A DNA stretch of 64,000 nt from Acanthaster planci (Eukaryota > Echinodermata > Asteroidea > Valvatida > Acanthasteridae), in assembly GCF_001949145.1 (NCBI RefSeq), contig NW_019091363.1, forward strand, positions 797,871-861,870, in the 5' to 3' direction. Below the pieces are notes generated by a model, which saw only the letters and a list, made by a program, of their open reading frames with translations, was not told the DNA's origin and searched no databases. Shown piece after piece: positions 1-11,500 of this stretch (within the stretch, counting starts at the first letter, position 1; every line of letters starts with the position of its first letter). The position numbers and the translations under genes were made by a program.

Positions 1-118
1 GTCTACATTTGAGCAATGGTTCGAATCAACTCAAGCTCCATTCCATTCTCGAGTTTCTAGTCTTATTTGTCCACAATCTTGGCCTCGGATTTGGATCATG
101 CATGATCTTACTACTTGC

Positions 119-3115
119 CTGAGTTCAAGAACTGAGTTCCTACCAACGATGGTGTCATTCAGTTTGGTCTGCAGGTCCACGATAGCTGTCCGAAAGTGAA
201 GCTTCTGCTTCTCACAGATATCATTACACTGTGCACAAATTGACAGTTATCAAGTCAATAAAGCCAAGATTGATAAGTTAGGAGGAATTAGACAAATGGG
301 TTGAGTGACAGCAGAGGACGCTGTATGAGGATGCATGCTGTGAGAACATTGGGAAATGTTTAATGATAGATCTAAAGAGCATTTGAAGGACATCCTTTTG
401 CCGTGCTATGAAATGCAGTCTAAAATCCTCTGATTCGCTGGAAAGTGATCATAAGACAAGTCAATTGAAGGCAGAGCAGGAAAATGAGGAAAAATGTTGG
501 TGGGTCGAGGGAAAAAACTGCAACCAATCAGAGACTGACAAAGAATCCAAGAGTTGCATTTGGCCACAGTAGTGGTAGTAGGAAGAGGGGCTTGACGTGG
601 CATCGCATGGCCACTAGGTGACCGTGGCGACCAACTTTCAGTAGGCCTGCTGGCTTTTTCCCCTAGTAGGTTCAACCAAGCTTGTCAAGTCAATAGGGCA
701 GTGGTCAGAACAGCTGCAACTCATCTCACCAAGTTGGGGTGGGGATGCGGGCAAGCAACCCGACCTTGTAAAAATTTGTCTCGCTTTGAATGCCTACTCT
801 GACATAAATCTTTCTGGGTCGCCTGACCAATGCAATCCAGCTCAACATGCTCAACATATGCAGCAAGGTATGAGACGGAGNNNNNNNNNNNNNNNNNNNN
901 NNNNNNNNNNNNNNNNNNNNNNNNNNNNNNNNNNNNNNNNNNNNNNNNNNNNNNNNNNNNNNNNNNNNNNNNNNNNNNNNNNNNNNNNNNNNNNNNNNNN
1001 NNNNNNNNNNNNNNNNNNNNNNNNNNNNNNNNNNNNNTGCTCAAGGTAGAGATGAAGGTGAAAAATTAATAAGATCTGCCACTCTGAATACGTCATCAAG
1101 ATTGCTTGAGCAAGGAAATTAAGGAGCCCTCACGAACCTCTTTCAGTTTTGTGTCAAGGTGCAAAACCTGAGCTTTGGTGTCCTCTAGCTGCTTTTCTAG
1201 TAGGCTCCTGAAAAAAAGACACAAATTGGCCAAGCTCGTCAAAGATTGCCAAAGTTAAACAGGGAGACTCTTTAAAGCAAAGTTTTGGTATTTTATCACA
1301 AGTGCCCCATTTCTAGCCACTTAGGAGAAAACATGGTGGGCAATTTCCAGAAGATAAAGACTGGATTATTTTTTGAGTTATTTTCAGGTCTTCAAAATAC
1401 TGGAAAAATTGGGACATTTTACACCGTGGGTAAACTGTGACTGTTCAAATTGAAGAAAATAACATGTAACTACATGTATTTTTTGTTCTGTAATGCAGTC
1501 AAAGTACATTATTAAATTTTTGAAATTGTCATTCACCTTGTTGCAGGATTAGAAAGTGGAAGCTCTGGCACTGTCGGGTGTTGGAACGGTTCTGTAATCA
1601 AACCCCCTGCCGAATATATCCGGTGATGGCTGTCAACCATGGGTACAGTCAAGGGGTCGGCAGGAGCAGCACTGGTGCATTTGGCAGGACTGGACATGCT
1701 CAGAATCAGCGGGTGCTGATCAGGTACCTCGTCACCGACCTCGGGCACAGCGGGCTCACGGTGGGGGCCAGTAGTGAGCGAGACAGGCAGGGCTGGTGGT
1801 GATGAGCTGGCAACATGAGTAGTGCTGGTAGGAGTGAGTGGGGTTACGGTGGAGGAGTCTGTGGAGGCAGGCTGGCCCAATTGGGAAGGCTGGCCCGATT
1901 GGGAAGGCAAGGAGGAAGTTGTGGCCTTGGCAGCTGACAGTGCCTTTGCAATTGATTCTCGGTTCTGCTGAGCTAGCTGTCTCAGCTGTGCTCTGAGATG
2001 AAAATGACATTTACATACATGTTCATGTAGGATGTGTTTCAGTTGCCCTGTGTGAACAATTTTTCATCATTTGCATAGCCAGAACTTTCAAGAGACTTCA
2101 GTAATTCACCTCTAATGCACAGATATTGCAGCAGGGTCGGCAGCCATGCAGTCCAAGGAATTTTAGAAAAGGAAATGAGTGCCAACTGCTATTGCATGAT
2201 GTACCCATAATGCTATCGGAATTTTGAGCCAACTAGGAAACAAATTAGACTCTCAGAACAAGGTTGAACAAAAATACTAAAAGGTTTCTCACCCAATCAT
2301 TGAAATGTCAAAGTCTGCTCCTTCCAAAACTTTCACACTTCAGTTGAAAACCATTAATAAGAGGTCCTTTGGGCTTGGCAAATTACCTTGTCATATCAGG
2401 AACGTTATATGATCAGGAATTAAATCAATTCAAAACAAAAGATCGGGACCTCGCCATTTCCTTGTCACAAACACAATCTTGTATTAACAATGCTCTCATT
2501 AACAAAGTTCGACTCCATTCTGCATGCCGTAAATTCACGATTCTGACATTTTCAAAAAGAGGTAGATCACAGGCAGTAAGTCTGGAATGAATTCCGAATG
2601 ACTAAATCTAAATATAATAGAATTCTGAACACAACATGTCAAAATGAAGACAGGCATCAACAAATGTACATATACCTGAAGTTATTTGGCAGCAAGCTAC
2701 ATGTAGAGTTTTTTCGACCACGAAAGGTGTTCCACATTTGGCCTAAATAATGTACGAGTTTCACCACAAAAAATTGCAAAAAATTTGAAAATGGGGTCAG
2801 AGATGGCAGTCTTGCCATTCCCCCAGGTAGTTACCCTGCTGTCCGTGGTATACATTTAAATCTCCCCACTCAATAAAGGTGCCCCTTTTTAAAAAGTAGA
2901 GCTTATGAAGGTTGAAAATCACGGAGGCCAGACACAGAACTTTTTCCTTAACACGAAAAGCTATTTTCCTTTGTGTGGATGAGTCGACAAAGCAAAAAAC
3001 TATCTTTACTGCAGTGGACATGACAGATAACTTACTGCAGATCAAGGATGACCTTTTGTTCATATGAGGAGGTTGTGGCTGCTGCACTCTGCGTTGGAGA
3101 ACCAGAGCCGCTCAT
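119..3115 (-). CDS. Unidentified coiled-coil protein, 5' part (exons 1-3 plus one further exon, runs off left edge)
   Basis: Four exon-like blocks can be linked on the minus strand: 3036-3115, 1537-1992, 1138-1207 and 119-228. Exon 1 starts with ATG in MSGSGSPTQS and ends at a GTAAGT donor in phase 2. Exon 2 follows TCTCAG in the matching phase and continues as a heptad-like stretch (LRQLAQQNRE), then about 120 residues rich in Ser, Thr and Pro. It ends at AAG|GTGAAT. Exon 3 joins in phase and is again coiled-coil-like (SLLEKQLEDTKAQVLHLDTK). The 119-228 block (EKQKLHFRTAIVDLQTKL) is in a compatible phase, but an exon may be hidden in the 881-1037 gap. The donor of this last block is unclear (GCAAGT or GTAGTA). 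I do not recognise the family. A cytoskeletal or centrosomal scaffold would fit, but that is only inference from the coiled coil. Phase agreement across two introns makes the gene itself credible. Confidence 0.6.
881..1037. other. Assembly gap (157 N)
   Basis: Run of N. The base just before it is inside a known repeat end (ATGCAGCAAGGTATGAGACG, 858-877), so the missing sequence probably contains a copy of the foldback element also seen near 11750 and 53142. Confidence 0.99.
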
Positions 3116-6100
3116 TTTGCTCCTAAGAAAATCACAAATACCGGTATTTAAGACAACGGATTGTTGGTTCCTATGGAGTATTTGAACAAAGTATTCAGCA
3201 ACTGGTACCCTGTTCAGGGCCAAAAATACACTGCCTTGTGGGAAACACCTACGGGTATTTGTTATTAGCTTGGGTAACTTCACCTCTAATGAGCATGACA
3301 AAAAGAAAGGGAAAGAATTCCATATACCTGTCGCTCAGTTTCTCTGAAGTGGCCTATTTAGCCATCTGAAAGAAATAAAATGTCATAATAAGTCAAATTC
3401 AACTGTGAAAATATTGAGATATTCACACAGAAAACACTAGGGCTAGGCCTAAGTATTTTTCCAACCAGTCTCATAGGGTTTCAAGCAGCATCGGTAAAAT
3501 TCCTTCAAGAGAAAGTGAAATATCCAGCGATTCAGCGTGGCATTTCTTTTAAAACAACAAGATGATTTGGTCATGAAGGGTCAATTTAACAAAGCACTTT
3601 CATGGTAATGTGCCATCTTGTTCACATGCATTGCTTGATGAGAGTGCATATTGGAATGATCGCATGATGATTTGGAAGCGTACAAATTTTTGATTGAGGT
3701 ATACGTGCTCAGCCATGCCTTTTTTCTTTAAATAGGATGGCACATAACATGAAAGCGTTCACTTTGTTGTTTCAAAGCAAGTACTTATTTAAGGAAAAAA
3801 ACATGATGGGATGACGGCCCGATATACATTTCATAATAATTCCCCTTTTCTGGAAATGTCTCCTTCAAAACTGACTCTTCAATCCTTCAGTTGTGTGGAA
3901 GAAGTGTGTACCATAAATAACCTATCAACACTTGTCTTCCTTCATTTGACTGTGACTTGAAAACTACCAAAAAGTGTAATTTGATGACAAAACACTGCTT
4001 TTGGGAGAGAAACCATTTATAAGTTTTCTTTGAAAAAAAAAATTTCTGTCATGGACCATAGTTTGTGCACAAGCCAAAATAAGGTACAAGGTTGGACCCA
4101 GATTTGAAACGCTTCAGGCATGGATGCTGTGGAGAATTACTGATCTGATACATTAACACCAAATAAAAAAAAACCTCCATACAGAGTCACTTGACACCCT
4201 GTGCACAAAACCTATGAGACTGTCTGAAAAATCTAGGCTCCATGTTTTCAGTATTTTCCCAGCTAAATTTGATTCTTTCTGAGGACAAGTTAGCCCTCTC
4301 TGATGGCTGATATACCACTGTAGCAAAAAATACAGATGTCTGATTGTGGAACCCTTTCCTAAAATTGTTATTTAGGCTAAAATACTGAGAATTCATCAGA
4401 CGGACCAACTGGCGTACTGCACATGTACACCGTAAGCGCAATAACCACAGGCATTAGTTACATTTACAGGCATTTAATTTTGCATGAGAATCATTTATCC
4501 ATAGCAGTGCATGTATACGTGTACATACGTTGATGAAGTGCTTGAACATGCACATGTGCACACATACAAGTAAATCATGGCCGACTGGTTGACAGGGAGC
4601 CTAAATTGAAATGATCAAAATAACAAACAACAATTTGCAATAGCTTAAACATAACATGGTAACCTTTTTCAAACACTCTTTCATTATTAAGATATGGAGC
4701 ATTTGTGGAAGAAACTGGAGAACAATTCAAATTTCAGGTTTAAAAACACCCTTTTTTGCATTTGGAAACCTTAATGTACACAGACATTTTTCACCCCATT
4801 TCCTCGCAAATGTCACTTACGATTAACAAGAAACACATCACAAAATGAAATCTGAAACCTGATGATATTTCTCTGGTATAAATGCAGCAAACTTTTTCAG
4901 AGTGTGGAAGATATCCACAAGTGGATTTTGGTATAGTCAGCGAGCAACAGACAATGACCATGACTTTGCCAAATTTTAGCGCATGTGCACAAACTAATTG
5001 GAAGGGGTGAACATACGTGAAAGAGAGAATGTCTCCTCAAAAGGGGGCTTTCCCCAAGTGGGCTGGGATCCCCAAACCCACACACTATCATTTTCCCCCA
5101 TATTTTCCCTTCATACATGTATGTCACTCAAGTTTCTCTATGAAAAGGACTGATATTCAACAAAATTATTTTGATGGCGTCTTTTTCTCATATTTTACAT
5201 GTAGCCCTATGCCCCATTACAGACGCCTGCTTGTAATCCAAGAAGTAAACAGTAAAACTTGGGTTTTGAACAGTAGCCCAGGGGTGAACTGTTGCATTAA
5301 AATTACAAAAGTGATCCCCAGGGTGGCATGGCAGGGCAATGGTCGTACCCCAAAGCCTGCATGGAAAAAAGTTCCTTTTTTTGGGAGACACTCTCTCTCT
5401 TGGGGGACTGATTTTAGACCAAGAACAACTCTCAGTTTTAGGATAATCTCAGAATTCTGATGTACACCATTACTGTCATGGAGCTACAGTACATGTACAT
5501 GTATTAGGCCTAATAATAGCTCCATAGAACTGCTATGCCCAAGTCTAGGCTTAGGAAAAACTGTTTGGAGATAGTTCTTGGCCTTAAACTATATGGACAC
5601 TGCTGCTAGTGAAACCATTGAAGAAGAAGGTGAAAATAAATGGGAAAAGTGTTATCAATCATGTCAATATCAAACTAAGGAATAATGAAAAGTAGCCTCA
5701 TGTGTTTCCAAACATTTTCGGACGCAAATCTATGACCTTAATTCGCATATGGCTCATGCAGGGCTTAATGAATGGAGGAATTGTCCTCCGTGATCGATGG
5801 CTTGCATTCCACTGTATGTCTATGATTCCACGCAGTGAAAACCCCAATCATGCTTACATGTACACTGTACATAGGCCTACGGTACCACTTCTGTTCTGTA
5901 CCAGAATCATTATGCCAGTACAAAAATACTTACCATCAGTATTTAATCCACGGTTACTTTTCACATCGAAGTAGGCTGACTTACATACACAATTAACATG
6001 AAGGACAAACAAAAGCGCGAAAACGATATAACTAAATGTATGTCATGTAGCTTGGAGATAATATTTTGAATTACCGCTGCTGCATGCTGCTACCGCTACC

Positions 6101-6192
6101 GCATTCGTTTGTTGACACTACCAGCGCGTGAATTGCGCCCTCCATTGATAGAAAATTATGTACAGGGGGGCGGGCGGGGTCGTCGAGGTGTG
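3116..6192. other. Upstream/intergenic stretch of the coiled-coil gene, no gene recognised
   Basis: Low-complexity AT-rich DNA with several open frames below 150 codons, none with recognisable residues or splice structure. An untranslated first exon of the coiled-coil gene could lie here. The stretch near 6060-6190 is richer in GC and CpG than its surroundings and is the best promoter candidate, but no defined core element is visible. Confidence 0.4.
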
Positions 6193-6344
6193 GACGGTAG
6201 ACAGAAAAGGGGGCCACGTAGACTTCCGTTATATATGCATATTATGCTCATAGAGTGTACAGTACGTATTTTATGCGTCCTACGCATAATATGCATATGA
6301 CGCACGTCGTTCTACGTGGCCTCCTTTTCCGTCTTCCTGACTTT
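6193..6344. repeat. Short inverted-repeat (hairpin) element
   Basis: The left arm AGGGGGCCACGTAGA at about 6208-6222 is mirrored by TCTACGTGGCCTCCT at 6311-6325. The symmetry extends inward through TATGCATATTATGC and GCATAATATGCATA, and outward through the purine-rich flanks to about 6193 and 6344. It has no coding capacity. It looks like a MITE or other foldback element. Confidence 0.75.
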
Positions 6345-7030
6345 TGGACCGACCAGGCCAGTTGGCCCACTTCTACCAGGAAGACAATGGAATCGCAATA
6401 GTCTTGTATCTAAAACAAACGTGTGTGGGAAAAATGGTCCTTTCTGGTAGAGTAGTTTAGACTTTTTCGTATAGTAGCATGACCGAGGTGAAAAACAATT
6501 TTTTTCAGCATTCATAGGCCGTGCACATGCATTTCAAAGTTCCAAGCAGTGAGGTTGGGAAACTAAGGGGCACTGACCTCAACTGGAGTGTGCATATGAC
6601 ACCCCCCATAGACCACAGAGTTGGCGCATGACTTCTCACTTCAACTCAGGTGAAATACACGTCAATTGAGGCAACGATCCTACAAAAAGGTCTGGAACTA
6701 CCAGAATGAAATAAACTACTGGTATAATGGCACACATTATTACCCAAACACCAAGAAGTAAAAACTTAAGACACTGTGAAAAACGCATGGACAGAGAGAC
6801 AGACAGATGGAAATCGGCCAGTAGCCACAGGGGGGCCTGGGGGAACGCGCCCCACCCCCAGGTTCGGACCACTAAAAAAACGAATGAATGGATATTGAAC
6901 GAGGCTTACAAAAGCTTTGCCCCCCCAAAAAAACCACTACTGACAGCTAGTGCCCCCATAAGATGCTGGTGCCCCCCTCCCCGTTTGTGCCCTTCCACAA
7001 GTAAAATACTAATTACGCCACTGAAATCGG

Positions 7031-7210
7031 CATTAAGACACCTTTCCTTATGTACGTTTTTTGGTGAGTTGCGTGAGCGATGCATCCGTGCGTTTCACTT
7101 TCACAGACACCAAAATCGACAACATTAACATAGCACATGTGTGCGTTACACTGTACGGATACGCAACACTTGGCGCAAGTGTTGACAGGATAGGCGCCTT
7201 TACACTGGCT
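7031..7210. repeat. MITE-like element, family with AAGGCGCC termini (copy 1)
   Basis: Shares the internal block around GTGCGTTTCACTTTCACRGACACMAAA and TATGTACGTTTTTTGG with the copy at 39921-40070. Its right end is TAGGCGCCTTTACAC. The left end is degenerate (AAGACACCTTT). Confidence 0.6.
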
Positions 7211-7689
7211 AGCATTTGTTTTGCAGCTCGCCAAAACTTCCAAATACGAAACAAGTATACATTGGAATATAGTACATGTATTCATGAATTAATAAAACTA
7301 TTCAAAAATAACTATTATAATAATTATTGTTTTGAGCTCATTACACCATAAAACAGATCTCAACAGGGCGTAGGCCCTACATAAATAAATCACACAAATA
7401 CTATGACCGACTGAAGTAAAACTACCTAAATATTATGCGATAAAAAGCTAAAAAGACGCCGGATCCAGCACCACTGAAAGAAAGGCCGCCCACCAAGCAT
7501 CCACAAATGGCGGTTTTAAGATCTTAGCCTTCAGAGTGTAGCTACAAGTAACATAATAAAAGAGACTCAAAATAAAAGTAGTTTTTAAAACATCACTACA
7601 AAAAACCTAAACGCAATTATGTGCAATATAGCATTATAACAAGCAAGGACGGTACACTTACTGATGGTACACCACCCAAAAGAGATGTA

Positions 7690-8360
7690 TTTTTAACCGA
7701 GACTCAAAACATTCTATAGAGTGGGCCTTCAGGGACCGAATTGGGGATGCCATTCCAAAGCCTAGGTGCAGCAACCGAAAAGCTCCTTCTCATAGGACGC
7801 CTCCCTATAGCGGGGCTCATTAAGCTGTAATATCATAGAGGATGTGGTATTCCTTTCTCTTTGGCGACGAAAAACAAATTGATATGGAAGGTGCTTGATC
7901 ATGAAGTATCTTGGAAACCATGACTAAAATCTTGAAGTCGATTCGCTGCGCAACAGGGAGCCAGTGCCGAGAACAAAGAACTGGGGTTATAGGCCCCTAT
8001 GTGAAGATTTTGGAGAACGACATACCAAGCGTGCCGCTGCATTCAGAATGGCTTGGAGGCGTTTAGTTAATTGATCAGGTGCATGATAAAGAGACTGTTA
8101 CAATAGTCCAGTCGAGACGTAATGAAAGCATGGACTAATTTCTCCGTGCTTGTGCGATCTAAGATTCGATACGGCCGATTCGATGCAGAGCAAACGATGC
8201 AGACTTGGAAATTCTGGTAATATGACCAGACATGGAACAAACTAGATCAAGATAAAAACCAAGGTTTCTAACTGACGAGTCGGTTGGACTCGCGTTGACT
8301 TGACCAATGTGAATAGAATCCAGTTTCGAAGGATTACGGAACTTAAAGTGAATATGCAAA
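7690..8360 (-). pseudogene. LINE reverse transcriptase C-terminal relic (CR1/L2-like)
   Basis: Read on the minus strand in shifting frames, this contains typical LINE RT tail segments in order: NLGFYLDLVCSMSGHI (about 8250), KLVHAFITSRLDYCNSL (about 8120), a region resembling the usual hydrophobic W-L-P-V block, and FSVAAPRLWNGIPNSV (about 7740). Stops and frameshifts are frequent, so it is a dead fragment. The N-terminal RT motifs and endonuclease are absent. It lies just downstream of MCT-A, separated from the transporter stop codon by about 220 bp. Clade is judged only from the order and wording of these segments. Confidence 0.8.
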
Positions 8361-8497
8361 ACTTCAATCCTTATATCTCATGTAATGTAATTCAAAATAT
8401 CTTTTTTTGTGGGGTTAAATTATGGACCAACATTTTATTTGAGAATAATCCTCCTCCGGGTTCCACTGTATATACACGACCATAGGAAACATGCGGG

Positions 8498-8503
8498 TTT
8501 ATT
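8498..8503 (-). promoter_or_regulatory. Candidate polyadenylation signal of MCT-A
   Basis: AATAAA on the minus strand about 80 nt after the MCT-A stop codon. A second AATAAA lies at 8434-8439. Confidence 0.5.
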
Positions 8504-8583
8504 GTAGGCAAGTTACAAACAAAACAAAGCAAGATTTACAAAATCGTCCAGAAATGCCGTGGTGAGCTACCATACTCCATCTA

Positions 8584-11500
8584 CTATGCGGACTGTGACG
8601 TTTTTTCCAGATGGTTTTTCCAGAGTTGTTCGACGACAAGTGGAATAAGGGTGAGAATTGACGAGGAGCCAATGACGACGTACGCTACGTCATAAGTCCC
8701 TGTTGTATCATACATCCAGCCTGTATCACAGAAACAAGAATGAACAAGAGAATATGGCTGTTAAAGTCCGTCAAGTTCCGATCACAAGTCCACCACCAGT
8801 CAAGCCACAAGTCCGGTCACAAGTATGAATATGGTGTCGGAATGCCTTTGTCACCGCACTTATTTGAATGGCTTGGGACTTGATTGGACACTAGATGGCC
8901 TGCGATGGTCTTATGAGAACTCAGCAACAACGCCGCGATGAATTTGACTGCATGAGACCTCAACCTATTCTATATGCTACTATTCGTTTGATTCGCTGGT
9001 AGGCCATTTCATGAACTGCACTTGTACCATTATATATCAATTGCTCTAAGGTTAAGTCTTGATAAATTCGCTTGTTAGTCCAAATTTCGTGCTGCCTATC
9101 GAAACCGCAATGAATTTTTCATAGATCCAATTTTTCTGCAACTCTACACTCTTCTTCATAGAAATGATAAACATTTTTTGACATCCCCTTTCGGTTATAT
9201 AAATGCATTGAAAAGTGCAATATTTGAACTATTAAAAATTGCCCATGGCCGTTTTCAAATACTCAACTTCGTCTCCGGCTTCCCAGATCCCAAAACCAAT
9301 CCCCAATTGTGGGCCTGAAGCGTTTAAATTACATCGGATTACTGTAATTTTGGGCTTTCTTGCATCTTATTTGATTACTGCGCTTACAGCTTCAAAGTCA
9401 GCTAGTAAAAAAAACAGTTGAAGCCTGAGACGGAGCCGAAGTCGAGTATTGGAAAACGGCCCATGCTTTCCTGGATTACTGAGGTTGCTGTTTCTGTGAC
9501 TGGAAGAGATGTTTTCAGTGCATACGTTTCTGTTCAAATTATCGACATGAAAATATTTCCAAGAAAGGTTTGTATGCTTTCTTATCGCTAGGTACCCACA
9601 CAACAATGAATTACCTAAGAAATGAAATTTGAGGCCAGCAAAAACTTCTTTAAAAAACAGCAGTTTTTTGTACACAAACATGCAAACGTTTGGTTTAAAC
9701 AAATGCAACATTGATATTCTCTTCCTCGGATGACATCACAGTTTTACTTATGAAGAAAGGAATTTATATTAAGCATAAAACCCAAAATATAGTGCAATAT
9801 CCTAAAAAAAACTAGGTTAAATGAGATGTGAAGGCGCATTTTCTAGGTCTGCATTAATTATTGCATTGCAGATACCTTAAGCACGGAAAAACATACTGAT
9901 GCTCAAATTTATCACACACACTTTTTACTATTTTACCTGGGAAAAACCCACCCAGAAGCCTGGGCAGAAATCCAAAGGCTCTGATCCACGCAAAAGCAGT
10001 CGTCAGTCGTTCCACTCCGTAAAGTTCTTTCGTCAGGACATCACCGAGGGTGTACAAGGCTGAAAGGGATAGCCCGAAAAGGACGTTGTTTACGGCCGTA
10101 CCCGCGACGCTGTCCACCCACGGATCCGCCACAAAGGACGCTGCTAAAACAAAGTTGCTCACGACAATACTCGTCGAGCAACTGACGAGACCTCGGTCGA
10201 CAAATGGAGCCCAGACACTTGTCCCAATAAAGTACGCAATGGCCGGTGGAACGCACAGAGCAGCAGCTACTTGTGGTGAGAAGCCCTTGGCCTGAAGATG
10301 TGGTATAAAATACACCATCCAGCTGTTGTAGGCAATATTCATTGAAAAGCGGCATAGGTACAGTATGATAAAATTTAATTCAAAGACTATTCCAAAACCT
10401 GCAGCCTTCCAGAGGCCTGCACACAAAGTTTCGATGTACGAGTGGCAGCTCTTCGTCTCGAGCGAGGCTGTCCCGTCTTCATTTGAACATGACAGGGGCT
10501 GATAGGACGATTTTTTGGTCACTCGGACAAGAGCAGCACAGGGTATGGAGTTGGCGCAAACTCCTGCGACCAGCAACGTTGCTCCTCTCCAGCCGTAGGT
10601 ATCAAGAAACAGCTGAGTCATTGGTGCAAAAACAAGAAGGGCCACTGCATTTCCTGTGTTGCTCAGACCGTAGGCTAGCGTGGTGTTCTTACGGAAATGC
10701 CTCGCCAGAAAAGCTTTACTCAAAACGTTCAGGATCCCAGTGCCCATTCCTACAAAAATGACACCGGTTAAGTTTGCTAAAATTCATTTTCTCTCGTTGA
10801 ATTGTTCAATAAATTCATACTGCACTTTAATAACTAATTGCATGAGCTTCATCGCAAACAACGAGAAAGTTCAGCCAGATTTTATTTGCAGTCCAAAATG
10901 TCCGACTGACTGTCACAGAGCTACATTAAAGAGTGCTAACTTCTCACCGTCCACACGGAGACAATTTGACGCCGTCTTTGGTGCTGACATTTTGTGCTTG
11001 CAGTACATTCAAAATCAGATAGAATGAATATCAAATTAGAAACCCCCTTTTTAACCGTTTTCCTCAATAGTTTACAGTTGGAGGAGCAACTGCATCCCCG
11101 TGCCGTTCAGGATCGGTTCATAGTTAAGTGCTATGTACCCTCATGGAAACTCCCTTTCCCCTCTTAGATAACATGCGGTGGTGTATTCAGAGTCCAAGCG
11201 GGGAAGGGACATGGGAACAGATTCAACCCTCCCCCCCACACACTATTTTTTTAACAGTGTTACATTTAAAGCCATTCTTGTTCCTTATAATTTCAAAAAA
11301 GAATTCATGCGAACATTACTTCAGTCTTAACCCAAAATTCAGAAGTATGGGACCACTTACAGCCGGGGGGATTCATGGGCTTGGTCCAAAAGTGGTGCGG
11401 TGACGCGGTTTTTTTTTTCTTAGAAGTGATGTACATGCACATACCCATGAGGTAAATAATATACTGTGCACATTGTGTTCTGTTTTAGCTGATAAGAAAC

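Noticed and set aside
721-1099. Open frames crossing the first N run (and similar ones at 36307-36721)
   Set aside because: They are open only because N codons do not count as stops.
5017-5460. Plus-strand open frame of 147 codons
   Set aside because: No recognisable motif, no splice partner, overlaps an opposite-strand frame of similar quality, and the composition is intergenic.
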